Source of the DNA: CAZOLI01 sp964580675
GTDB lineage: Bacteria > Planctomycetota > MHYJ01 > CAYXQY01
Direction: 5' to 3'
DNA length: 5,732 nt
NCBI GenBank assembly: GCA_964580675.1
Contig: CAZOLI010000102.1
Coordinates: 1 to 5,732, forward strand
Positions 1 through 5,732 of this stretch are shown here, in pieces. The notes below the pieces were generated by a model. The model saw only the letters and a program-made list of their open reading frames with translations. It was not told where the DNA came from and did no database searches. Within the stretch, counting starts at the first letter, position 1; every line of letters begins with the position of its first letter. The translations under genes were made by a program, and so were the position numbers.

Positions 1-83
1 ATGCCCCCGTTCTTCCGGCGCTTGACGACCCAGCGGTCGCCGAACGGTGCGATATACATTGGATAAGCGTCTTTGGTTTGCAT
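1..83 (-). CDS. 5' end of small hypothetical protein, truncated at the window edge
   Basis: Only the first 27 codons are inside the window, so the product cannot be named firmly. The visible part reads MQTKDAYPM followed by YIAPFGDRWVVKRRKNGG. A short N-terminus leading into a 'y..P.GdrWvVkr.g' strand-turn-strand resembles the small DUF2188-type proteins, in which this segment opens a single compact domain; this is a recollection of family style, not a search result. The ATG at 83-81 is preferred over the internal ATG at 59-57 because a purine-rich GAGGGG lies about 8 bases upstream of it, one of the few Shine-Dalgarno-like sites in the window. A GATAAT hexamer lies about 40 bases upstream on the same strand and may be its -10 box. 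The gene is transcribed away from the dehydrogenase gene. Confidence 0.5.
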   Translation of the reverse strand, partial: MQTKDAYPMYIAPFGDRWVVKRRKNGG

Positions 84-279
84 GACAGAACCCCTCTTCA
101 GTGTTGAATTGTTCCAATTATCGTTTCGGCACGGTGAACGTTCGAATCTCCATACACCTTTTCCGGCGTGTCCTGTTATATGTTTGTCGATGTTCGACCC
201 GGGAAATCTTAAGACGGTTTGGAATTGCTGTATCACATACCGCCGGTAACACCGGGCGGCTTCCCCTGGTCGCTCTCCG

Positions 280-438
280 ATGATCTCCGGAAACGCTGTT
301 GTTTGTCCGTTTTATACGGGGGAAAGAGTCGTAGAAGAATACCGGAACGATCCGGACGGATTTATTGCGGTTTCTGCGCTGGGCATGGGGAGGATCGGAA
401 ATAACCCGGGATCCGGGAGGTGGGGAGGTCGGTGCTGA
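280..438 (+). CDS. possible small ORF, 52 residues, unrecognised
   Basis: The frame starts at ATG 280 and stops at TGA 436-438. It contains a fairly protein-like stretch, GERVVEEYRNDPDGFIAVSA, with acidic, hydrophobic and Gly/Pro residues in a natural mix, and ends in a Gly/Arg-rich tail with a terminal cysteine. I do not recognise a family. There is no ribosome-binding site in front of the ATG and no clear promoter. It could be a real small gene, a decayed fragment, or chance. It is listed only because nothing else explains the 440-base gap and its composition is less odd than that of the overlapping frames. Confidence 0.2.
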   Translation: MISGNAVVCPFYTGERVVEEYRNDPDGFIAVSALGMGRIGNNPGSGRWGGRC

Positions 439-493
439 GTTGATCAAAAGAAGACAATCTGGTAACGTTATCATCCCTTTCACTTCTACATAT

Positions 494-521
494 TTGACCC
501 GTACTGTTCCAATCCAACAAT
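494..521 (+). promoter_or_regulatory. weak candidate promoter for the dehydrogenase gene
   Basis: TTGACC (494-499) is followed after 16 bases by AACAAT (516-521), which ends 3 bases before the ATG at 525. If used, the transcript would start at or just after the first ATG, giving a leaderless message or pushing translation to the second in-frame ATG at 537. The match is moderate and the position is awkward, so this is only a candidate. Confidence 0.25.
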
Positions 522-524
522 ACG

Positions 525-1583
525 ATGGAATTTGACATGGACTTTTTTGACTACGCCGACGAACTGGGATATGGGGACGTACACTTTCGAACCGTGCCGG
601 ATCTGGATCTACATGCGGTTATAGCGGTTCATTCCCTGGAGCTGGGGCCTGCAATAGGCGGGTGCCGGTTTATTGAGTACGATTGTTCGGAAGCCGCCAT
701 CCGGGACGTGATGCGTCTGGCACGGGGCATGACCTACAAAGCGGCGATAAGTGATCTTCCTCACGGTGGCGGGAAATCCGTGGTGATCCGGCCACCGGAT
801 TTGACCGGAGAGCGCCGGAATCGTCTTTTCCGGGAGTTTGGTCGATTCGTGGAAAGTCTGGGCGGGGACTACATCACCGCGGAGGACAGTGGAACCACAG
901 TTGATGACATGGACGCCATATCGGCTCAGACGGAGTACGTGCTCGGGCGGGACCCGTCCGAAGGAGGAGCGGGGGATCCGTCTCCGTTTACGGCCCGGGG
1001 AGTCCGGCACGGCATCGAAGCGGCTGTTGCCCATCATTACAAACAGAGAAAACTGTCGGAACTAACGGTGGCCATACAGGGTGTTGGCTCCGTCGGGTAC
1101 CATCTGGCGGATGAACTTCATCGTGCCGGCGCGGACCTGGTTGTGACCGACGTAAAATCGGATCGGGTGAAGCGGTGTGTGGATGATTTTGACGCCCGGG
1201 GCGTTCCGCCGGAGGACATCTATGAAACAAAATGTGACGTGTTCGCCCCCTGTGCCCTCGGGGCCGTACTAAACAATGAAACCATTCCGGAACTGCAATG
1301 CGATATCGTCGCCGGATCCGCCAACAACCAGCTCAAGCAACAGAAACACGACGATCAACTCCAGGAGCGAGGAATTCTCTACGTACCGGATTATGCGGTG
1401 AATGCCGGGGGACTGATTCACGTCGCCGAGCATTACGCGGGGCGTGATCTTTCCCTGGACGATGATCGAATTACCGGTATTTACAACACCGTGGCGAACG
1501 TGCTTGAACGCGCGGCATCAACGGACCTTCCACCGGGCCGTGTGGCAGATCGAATGGTGGAGGAAAAACTCGGCTGGCGGTAG
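525..1583 (+). CDS. leucine dehydrogenase (Glu/Leu/Phe/Val dehydrogenase family)
   Basis: The predicted enzyme reversibly deaminates a branched-chain amino acid, most likely L-leucine to 4-methyl-2-oxopentanoate, with NAD+ in the cytoplasm. The 352-residue length is close to the roughly 360 of leucine dehydrogenases and well short of glutamate dehydrogenases (over 400). The N-terminal substrate domain carries GPAIGGCR (41-48), ARGMTYK with the substrate-carboxylate lysine K72, LPHGGGK with the catalytic lysine K84, and ITAEDSGTT with D121. The Rossmann domain shows the GxGxxG loop at G186/G188/G191 and an acidic D209 after the second strand (VVTD), which favours NAD over NADP. GSANNQL (264-270) and PDYAVNAGGLI (288-298) are the usual late motifs. 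The ATG at 525 has no Shine-Dalgarno; an alternative ATG lies at 537. Phenylalanine or valine dehydrogenase specificity cannot be excluded from motifs alone. The gene stands alone and converges on the protease operon. Confidence 0.93.
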   Translation: MEFDMDFFDYADELGYGDVHFRTVPDLDLHAVIAVHSLELGPAIGGCRFIEYDCSEAAIRDVMRLARGMTYKAAISDLPHGGGKSVVIRPPDLTGERRNRLFREFGRFVESLGGDYITAEDSGTTVDDMDAISAQTEYVLGRDPSEGGAGDPSPFTARGVRHGIEAAVAHHYKQRKLSELTVAIQGVGSVGYHLADELHRAGADLVVTDVKSDRVKRCVDDFDARGVPPEDIYETKCDVFAPCALGAVLNNETIPELQCDIVAGSANNQLKQQKHDDQLQERGILYVPDYAVNAGGLIHVAEHYAGRDLSLDDDRITGIYNTVANVLERAASTDLPPGRVADRMVEEKLGWR

Positions 1584-1731
1584 TCCCGGCACACCCGGTG
1601 GTCGGAAAAACGCGGGGGCGGGCTACCTGGCAATTCACCCGAACGCGACGTCGGGTTCCGCCGAAAACGTACGGCGTTGGCCTCCGGAGGTTGCGACAAT
1701 AACCGTTGTGCTCCGGATCCTGTGACAGCCC
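1584..1731. other. convergent spacer with two small hairpins, possible shared terminator region
   Basis: The dehydrogenase and the protease operon end facing each other here. Two small inverted repeats lie side by side: ACCCGA (1637-1642) with TCGGGT (1651-1656), and CGCCG (1659-1663) with CGGCG (1672-1676), the latter with an A-rich loop. A CCTCCGGAGG palindrome follows at 1681-1690. None is followed by a clear T-run on either strand, so a classical intrinsic terminator is not shown. Confidence 0.25.
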
Positions 1732-2817
1732 CTATCGGCTTTCACCACTTGTTCCCCCTCGATTCATTTTCACTTCCGCGGTGATGGTTTTCTCGCTTCC
1801 GTCCCGCTTCACCTGGAACGTCAATTTCGTTCCGAGCGGATAACTGCTGATGGTGCCCTCCGCCACTTTTGCCCGGTCCACGGGGCGATCACCAATTTTC
1901 TTGATGAGGTCCCCTTTCTGGAAACCGGCCTCGCTGGCCTGAGAACCGTCTTCGAGTTTCCCAACTCGAACCCCTTCCCCCCGGTACTCCGAGTCGAACG
2001 TTAGGCCTTTAATATCTCCGTATTTTCCGCCCATCACTTTTCCTTCTTCTTTGACGATCCGTTTGAGGAAGTGTTTTATGGTGTTGGCGGGAACACAGAA
2101 CCCCAGGCCCGTGTGCTGGTATTTCCCCTTCCAGGTGTTTTCTCCGTTTTCGTCGGACCACAGCCGGCTGTTCATTCGGGCGATCACCCCGAGGTACCGG
2201 CCGTCCATCGTGAACACACCGCCGCCGGAGTCCCCGTAATTGATCGCCGCGTCCACGCCGATCATGTCTCCGGTCCCGCGCCGGTTGTGCAGGGACGAAA
2301 CGATGCCCGTGGACACGTTCGGGGGATCGTTTTCCGCCTGTCGGAGCTGCATTACGCTGGCGAGCCCCCCGGTAAACACGAAGTCGCCCGGATTTACACT
2401 GTAGGAATCGGCAAGTTTCACGGCGGGGATTTCGTCCGCGTCGGTGGGGCTGAGTATTTCGAAGACCGCCGTGTCGATATGAGGAGCGTAGCCCAATCGC
2501 TTCACTTTTACGTTTGTTCCGTCGCCGAGTTCATACGTTCGTTTCATCTGTTTCGGGAAGGAGTCGACGCTGTGCCATGCCATGATCAGGTAAGGAGTCC
2601 CCTGATATTCCACCGCCGTGCCCGACGGGGGATTTTTCGTGCAGGCGTCCCGAACCGTTCGGGCGGTCTTCTGGACCTCCTGCTGTAAGGACTCCGCGGG
2701 AGACTCGTCCTCTGATTGCGCGGTGACCGGGTGAAAAACGAACGCGAAAACAGCGGCGGCGACGAGTACAAAGGTTGTTTTTCTCATGGTTTGTGTTTTC
2801 TGGTTATTTCCTGTCAT
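1732..2817 (-). CDS. secreted HtrA-like trypsin-PDZ serine protease, active site intact
   Basis: This 361-residue protein is a predicted exported serine endoprotease of the S1C/trypsin-2 type with one C-terminal PDZ domain, probably acting in envelope protein quality control. A signal peptide spans about residues 11-33 (MRKTTFVLV, then an Ala/Val/Phe core, cleavage near VTA-QS). The protease domain covers about 45-255. H82 in the IMAWHSVD segment, D115 in HIDTAVFEI and S197 in YGDSGGG form a full triad in the right order and spacing. The PDZ domain (about 270-350) shows GEGVRVGKLEDGSQASEAGFQ followed by KGDLIKKIGD. It is the second gene of an operon, starting 40 bases after the pseudoprotease stop, and no separate promoter is obvious. 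The start is uncertain: ATG 2817 gives a ten-residue polar leader before the signal peptide, while ATG 2787 starts exactly at MRKTTF; neither has a Shine-Dalgarno. Its length and single PDZ are nearer DegS than DegP. Confidence 0.9.
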   Translation of the reverse strand: MTGNNQKTQTMRKTTFVLVAAAVFAFVFHPVTAQSEDESPAESLQQEVQKTARTVRDACTKNPPSGTAVEYQGTPYLIMAWHSVDSFPKQMKRTYELGDGTNVKVKRLGYAPHIDTAVFEILSPTDADEIPAVKLADSYSVNPGDFVFTGGLASVMQLRQAENDPPNVSTGIVSSLHNRRGTGDMIGVDAAINYGDSGGGVFTMDGRYLGVIARMNSRLWSDENGENTWKGKYQHTGLGFCVPANTIKHFLKRIVKEEGKVMGGKYGDIKGLTFDSEYRGEGVRVGKLEDGSQASEAGFQKGDLIKKIGDRPVDRAKVAEGTISSYPLGTKLTFQVKRDGSEKTITAEVKMNRGGTSGESR

Positions 2818-2857
2818 GTATTGGATGAGGCGAGTGAGGGGGACGAATATACGGATG

Positions 2858-4321
2858 CTACTTCAGTTCCGAGAAACTGTTTCGTATGGCCTGGATCGTT
2901 ACAGTGACGGCCATTTTGGAATTTGGTCGGAAGCGTTTCGGGTGCGTGGTCACGCCCATCAGGTGGCCGTCCATGGACACGATCGGCCCCCCGAGGTTGC
3001 CGGGGTTAATTTCAGCGTCCACGAGGAACTCCCGGTGGCTGGATGTTGGCGGCGACGATACCATCCCTTCCGTCATCGTCGGTTCGGAGGGATTCAGCGT
3101 TTTCCCGGGGGCGCCGAGGAACGTGCCGGTCTTAAATTTTGATTTCTTCGCATCCGGCAACGTCGGCAGCTTGGAGGCGTTTACCTTCAGGAGTGCAAGG
3201 TCGAGGTCGTCGGCTTCGGTGACGAGTTCGGCCTCTTTTTCCGACCCGTCGGGGAGTACGACGGCGAGTGATTTGATCTCGCCCCGCGCCTGAATCCGGT
3301 CGTCGTTTGTGACGATGTAACCGTCCTCGGAAACAATGGTTCCGGTGGCGGGACTTGCCGGACCATATAGCCAGTCCTTTTTCAGGGCGTCCTTTTTGCT
3401 TTCCGCCGGCTCCATGTTTTTGGGTTCGATTTTAATGGTTACGGCAATCTTCCGGCTGGTTTCCCGTATGTCCCGGTATTTCTTCTGGAGGTCCACCAGG
3501 TCCGCCGATCCGTTTTTGGTGGTTTCTCCCTGTTCTTTTTCCAGGTCCAGTTCCTGCCGGGCCTGCTTCACCACTGGCTGGACGACGTGAAACGGAATGG
3601 CCAGACCCAGCCAGCGATGCCTTGAATAGTTGAGGGTCATCAGACCGACCACATTACCATGAACGTCAATCAGGGGACCACCGTTGTTTCCCTGGTTGGT
3701 GGCCGCGGAGGTTTCCAGCATCGGGCCCTGATAGATGGCTTTTCGTTCGATCGGGAAATAATCTATGTCCCCGCCGGTATAGGTGGTGCCGAATTTGGCG
3801 GGCACGTATCCATGGTGTTCGGCCGGATTGTACCGTCCGCTTAGAATGCCCATGCTCGTGGAGGCTTCCCCGTTTCGTTTGAACAACTCCTCGACGTTTC
3901 CGATGGTGAACGTAATATCCCCCACCGATAATTTCTTCGAATTTCGGAACGATGCCGGGGTGAGGTCGCCGCTGTCCGTCTTCAATATAATGGTTCCTTT
4001 TTCTTCCGCTACGTGTGTTATTTCCGCATCAAGGGTTTGGCCCTCAATGGTTTTTACCCGGATGTTTTTTGCGTTTTTCGGGGGAACGGTGCTGGGGACC
4101 GTTACGATGAGTCCGTCGGGATGAACCACGAAACCGCTACCGAAACATGTGTTGTTCTTCACGTCGCACCGAATGCCCACGACGCTTTTCTGAGCCTGTT
4201 CGAGAACGGCCTTCTGTGCCTGTGGCCTCTGCTGGGCCGGAAGCGGGAGACCGACCAGCAACAGGAAAAGAAAAAGAGCGGTACACGTTCCTGCGCGATG
4301 GCAATGGGATGAAAACAACAT
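2858..4321 (-). CDS. secreted tandem trypsin-fold pseudoprotease (two inactive HtrA-like domains)
   Basis: This 487-residue exported protein has two trypsin-2 domains in a row and no PDZ. A signal peptide occupies about residues 1-30 (HCHR, then a Leu/Phe core, cleavage near LPA-QQ). Domain 1 (about 35-255) keeps the fold marks GSGFVV (61-66) and NQGNNGGPL (209-217), but the triad positions read S77 (for His), G109 (for Asp) and N213 (for Ser). Domain 2 (about 290-485) keeps GTIVSEDGYIVTN, DLALLK and INPGNLGGPI, with D341 for His, D374 retained, and L443 for Ser. Neither domain should hydrolyse peptides, yet the rest of each fold is clean, which suggests a selected binding or regulatory role rather than decay. 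It is the first gene of the operon with the active protease. I chose ATG 4321: an upstream TTG at 4366 would put 15 residues before the signal peptide and overlaps the probable -35 box. Confidence 0.88.
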   Translation of the reverse strand: MLFSSHCHRAGTCTALFLFLLLVGLPLPAQQRPQAQKAVLEQAQKSVVGIRCDVKNNTCFGSGFVVHPDGLIVTVPSTVPPKNAKNIRVKTIEGQTLDAEITHVAEEKGTIILKTDSGDLTPASFRNSKKLSVGDITFTIGNVEELFKRNGEASTSMGILSGRYNPAEHHGYVPAKFGTTYTGGDIDYFPIERKAIYQGPMLETSAATNQGNNGGPLIDVHGNVVGLMTLNYSRHRWLGLAIPFHVVQPVVKQARQELDLEKEQGETTKNGSADLVDLQKKYRDIRETSRKIAVTIKIEPKNMEPAESKKDALKKDWLYGPASPATGTIVSEDGYIVTNDDRIQARGEIKSLAVVLPDGSEKEAELVTEADDLDLALLKVNASKLPTLPDAKKSKFKTGTFLGAPGKTLNPSEPTMTEGMVSSPPTSSHREFLVDAEINPGNLGGPIVSMDGHLMGVTTHPKRFRPNSKMAVTVTIQAIRNSFSELK

Positions 4322-4338
4322 GTCTACACCGATCAGAA

Positions 4339-4366
4339 ATTGTAGGCAAAAGAGAATTCCGCTCAA
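4339..4366 (-). promoter_or_regulatory. candidate sigma70-type promoter of the protease operon
   Basis: On the minus strand, TTGAGC (4366-4361) and TACAAT (4344-4339) are separated by 16 bases. Transcription would begin near 4332, leaving a leader of only about ten bases before the ATG at 4321. The -35 match is four of six and the -10 match five of six. A second TACAAT lies upstream at 4388-4383 but has no good -35 partner. Confidence 0.5.
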
Positions 4367-4499
4367 CGCATTGTTCGTCTGTATTGTACGTGAGAGAGTA
4401 TGGTATCGTTGGAACCGGCATCCGGGAACGGAATTGTTTCGGAAAACACTTCTTCCAGGTTGATAAACATCCCACCATTATCCGGCATTTCACCTGAAG

Positions 4500-4528
4500 T
4501 TGACAGGGGGGGTTCGGGAGGATACAAT
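4500..4528 (+). promoter_or_regulatory. strong sigma70-type promoter of the OsmC-family gene
   Basis: A perfect -35 hexamer TTGACA (4500-4505) is followed by exactly 17 bases and a five-of-six -10 hexamer TACAAT (4523-4528). Transcription should start around 4535, giving a leader of about 50 bases. The leader contains two near-identical copies of ACGA(A)TTTCCG (4542-4551 and 4565-4575), of unknown meaning. This is the best promoter in the window and also argues against translation from the upstream ATG at 4400. Confidence 0.75.
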
Positions 4529-4585
4529 ACGATCCGTTTCAACGATTTCCGAAAGGTTCATCTGACGAATTTCCGTTGTGTACCG

Positions 4586-5008
4586 ATGAGTGACGACGAA
4601 CGAGTCACCTCTGTTCAATCCACGAAAGCAAAAACGTTTGGCCGGTCTCTAAACCAGGCCCGGCACAACCACTTCGTGATCGACGAGCCCGAATTTGCCG
4701 GCGGCCCCGGCGAGGCGGTCACGCCGGAGGAATCGTTTCTTTCGGGTGTCGCCTCCTGTGGCGTGATGTTGATGGACAAGTTCGCCCGGGAGTCGGGGAT
4801 CCCCCTCGAGGACATCACGGTCGACGTCCGTGGCGTTCGTGACACGGACGACCCCTCCTCGTATAAACGGGTGGAAATGAGCGTTTCACTCGATGGACCC
4901 GATCGGGAACAGGCCGAGCAGTTGCTCGAAAAATTCGAGAACCGGTGACCGCTTTACCGCACGGTTGCCGTGGCAACCGACGTACAGACGGAACTTGTGG
5001 TGGAGTAA
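4586..5008 (+). CDS. OsmC-family peroxidase, probable selenoprotein with in-frame TGA (Sec121)
   Basis: OsmC/Ohr proteins reduce organic hydroperoxides using two cysteines about 65 residues apart. From ATG 4586 the protein shows the family's first half: the FVIDEP and GGPGEAVTPEESFLSG segment, then VASCGVMLMD with redox C58, a central helix, and ITVDVRGVRD and VEMSVSL strands. The frame meets TGA at 4946-4948 after LLEKFENR. Read through, it continues PLYRTVAVATDVQTELVVE and ends at TAA 5006-5008. That tail aligns with the family's C-terminal Cys-Pro helix and final strand (compare CPxS in E. coli OsmC), so the TGA sits exactly on the second conserved cysteine (residue 121), and the total of 140 residues is the normal length. 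The hairpin after the TGA supports selenocysteine insertion. If TGA were a true stop, a 120-residue protein without its second redox residue and last strand would result. A nonsense mutation or base error (TGC/TGT to TGA) is the main alternative. No Shine-Dalgarno precedes the ATG. Confidence 0.8.
4962..4979 (+). promoter_or_regulatory. candidate bacterial SECIS hairpin downstream of the in-frame TGA
   Basis: CGGTTGC (4962-4968) pairs perfectly with GCAACCG (4973-4979), leaving the loop CGTG (4969-4972). The hairpin starts after a 13-base spacer from the TGA, and the loop G at 4970 lies 22 bases past it. Bacterial SECIS elements lie inside the coding region just after the UGA and typically have a short stem with a G in the first two loop positions at about this distance, so that SelB can bind. 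A weaker lower stem, TAC (4955-4957) with GTA (4982-4984), may extend it. The bulged U of the E. coli fdhF element is not evident. The stem lies within codons for TVAVATD, so chance pairing cannot be excluded without homologues. Confidence 0.6.
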
Positions 5009-5147
5009 TGGGACCCGGGATGCCATCGGATCACCTAATTATTTGGCAGAAACAGTAGGTTTAGATCAGTGCATCCGAGTGTCCAATTTGGTTCTGCCAG
5101 CGACCCGGAAACGGTCCACGGTGGTAAGGACCCGAGACGAACGATTT
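5009..5147. other. convergent spacer with a spaced 8-bp inverted repeat
   Basis: The OsmC-family gene and the right-edge gene converge here. TGGCAGAA (5044-5051) and TTCTGCCA (5092-5099) are perfect inverted repeats separated by 40 bases. A smaller GGTCC (5113-5117) / GGACC (5128-5132) hairpin follows. Neither is followed by a T-run. I see no gene. Confidence 0.3.
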
Positions 5148-5732
5148 CTATTTGGTCGAAATCATTTCCGCGGACGGCCACTTCAGTCGGAGCAGGTCGG
5201 CGATGGCCCGAATTCTGGACCGAACTTCCGCGTTTTCCGTGTCCATGCGGGGTTTGAGAGTGGGCCATGCCAGTATGCCAAACTTCCGCAACCGGCTCGT
5301 TGCCCGTTCTCGTTTTTTGAATGAGGACGCGTTCAGGTCCTCTACAAGAGTGGACGGCGTTCCGGTATCATCGAGTTTGCCCCGGAGAAGATCAATGAGG
5401 TCGTTGAGCTGTGGTCCGTACCACGCGGCCCGAGCGGAGACCTCGTCCCAGTGTTTCATGGCCCGGAGGGGTTTGTCCGCGGACAACGATTGATGGGTTT
5501 TTATCATCCCCAGGAGAGTGATTCGACGGTGATTGATCGTCCCGCCCTGGCTTTTCTCGGGGAGCTGATGTTTTGCGCTTTGAACGTCATCCGTTTGGAG
5601 CGCCGAAATGATTTTTTCAATTCGTTTTGCTCCTGCGTCTATAAAATCCTCAACACGGTACGGTTGTGGAGGCGAAATCCAGCCCGCTCGCAGACCTTCG
5701 AGAAACCGGTCAATTTTCGAAAGCACATCGGG
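5148..5732 (-). CDS. C-terminal part of a protein with a planctomycete-type helical repeat module
   Basis: The frame is open to the right edge, so this is the last 194 residues of a longer or slightly longer protein; a GTG at 5726-5724 is a possible but unproven start. The product is soluble-looking and mostly helical. The clear piece is the C-terminal module (about 55 residues before the end): LVEDLNASSFKKRERATSRL followed by RKFGILAWPTLK and an EVRSRIRAIADLL helix. This 'L..lds..f..RE.A...L..lG..A.p.L.......E.R.RI..l...L' pattern is the short HEAT-like unit found at the ends of many planctomycete proteins, often after WD40 or cytochrome domains. The preceding 130 residues (GAKRIEKIISAL, AWYGPQLNDLIDLLRGKL) are helical and unrecognised. 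Function is unknown; the gene faces the OsmC-family gene and is not in its operon. Confidence 0.75.
   Translation of the reverse strand, partial: PDVLSKIDRFLEGLRAGWISPPQPYRVEDFIDAGAKRIEKIISALQTDDVQSAKHQLPEKSQGGTINHRRITLLGMIKTHQSLSADKPLRAMKHWDEVSARAAWYGPQLNDLIDLLRGKLDDTGTPSTLVEDLNASSFKKRERATSRLRKFGILAWPTLKPRMDTENAEVRSRIRAIADLLRLKWPSAEMISTK

Larger units (their letters stand above)
84..524. other. 440-base stretch without a convincing gene; divergent upstream region
   Basis: This stretch separates the minus-strand gene at the left edge from the plus-strand dehydrogenase, so it should hold both promoters. A short palindrome (AATTG-TTC-CAATT, 107-119) sits just upstream of the left gene and could be an operator, but it is small. 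A CCCGG-GAT-CCGGG inverted repeat near 404-416 has too small a loop to mean much. A 52-codon open frame starts at ATG 280 and is described separately. The other open frames across the stretch are arginine- and proline-rich with no domain character. I see no tRNA, riboswitch or long repeat. Confidence 0.6.

Noticed and set aside
404..416. CCCGG-GAT-CCGGG inverted repeat as a terminator or operator
   Set aside because: Five-bp arms with a three-base loop and no T-run; easily expected by chance at this GC content.
118..483. 121-residue minus-strand open frame in the left gap
   Set aside because: GTG start, very rich in Arg, Pro and Ser, no domain or signal, no ribosome-binding site; it looks like chance openness in GC-rich DNA.
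2071..2688. 205-residue plus-strand open frame antisense to the trypsin-PDZ protease gene
   Set aside because: It overlaps fully with a gene that has clear motifs, and its His/Arg/Gly-rich translation shows no domain; it is an antisense shadow.
4322..4366. TTG start at 4366 for the tandem pseudoprotease
   Set aside because: It would place 15 residues before a good signal peptide and coincides with the probable -35 box; ATG 4321 fits better.
4137..4497. Long open frames on both strands over the 5' end of the pseudoprotease gene and the divergent region
   Set aside because: They span the promoters, have low-complexity basic translations, and conflict with the signal-peptide frame.
4400..4585. 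Upstream in-frame ATG at 4400 that would extend the OsmC-family protein by 62 residues
   Set aside because: The extension has no OsmC character, and the strong promoter (4500-4528) lies inside it, so transcripts would begin downstream of that ATG.
4946..4948. Reading the TGA as a normal stop, or as a general TGA-to-sense reassignment
   Set aside because: A normal stop would remove the second redox residue and the last strand although 19 matching residues follow in frame. General reassignment is unlikely because no other gene here contains an in-frame TGA and tryptophans use TGG. A base error or recent nonsense mutation remains possible.

Overview
The window looks like a piece of a bacterial chromosome of medium-high GC, most likely from a planctomycete-type organism. 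This is an inference from three things. The gene at the right edge ends in the short repeat module (a DL...S/F..RE.A...L..FG.LA.P.L pattern) that is very common in Planctomycetota. There is an operon of secreted trypsin/HtrA-like proteins, one of which is a catalytically dead double-domain form. Most starts lack a Shine-Dalgarno sequence. No mobile element, CRISPR array, tRNA or rRNA is visible.

Layout, left to right: (1) the 5' end of a small minus-strand gene running off the left edge (start codon 83-81); (2) a 440-base stretch without a convincing gene; (3) a plus-strand leucine/amino-acid dehydrogenase (525-1583); (4) a convergent spacer with two small hairpins; (5) a minus-strand two-gene operon read from 4321 down to 1732, first a secreted tandem trypsin-fold protein in which both active sites are destroyed, then, 40 bases later, a secreted trypsin-PDZ protease with an intact His-Asp-Ser triad; (6) a 264-base divergent promoter region with a good sigma70-type promoter on each strand; (7) a plus-strand OsmC-family gene from 4586; (8) a short convergent spacer; (9) a minus-strand gene with a planctomycete-type C-terminal helical repeat, running off the right edge.

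The main discovery candidate is the OsmC-family gene. Its frame meets a TGA at 4946-4948, exactly where the family has its second redox cysteine (the Cys-Pro motif). The same frame then continues for 19 more residues that match the normal OsmC C-terminus and stops at a TAA (5006-5008), giving the usual family length of 140 residues. Fourteen bases after the TGA begins a 7-bp perfect hairpin (4962-4979) whose four-base loop carries a G in second position, 22 bases from the TGA. This is the geometry of a bacterial SECIS element. The most economical reading is a selenocysteine-containing OsmC-like peroxidase (C58/U121) that ordinary gene calling would truncate to 120 residues.

Functionally, the divergent block pairs a thiol/selenol hydroperoxide-detoxifying protein with an envelope protease plus a pseudoprotease, suggesting (inference only) an envelope and oxidative stress neighbourhood. 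The dehydrogenase is an ordinary amino-acid catabolism gene with no visible partner here.
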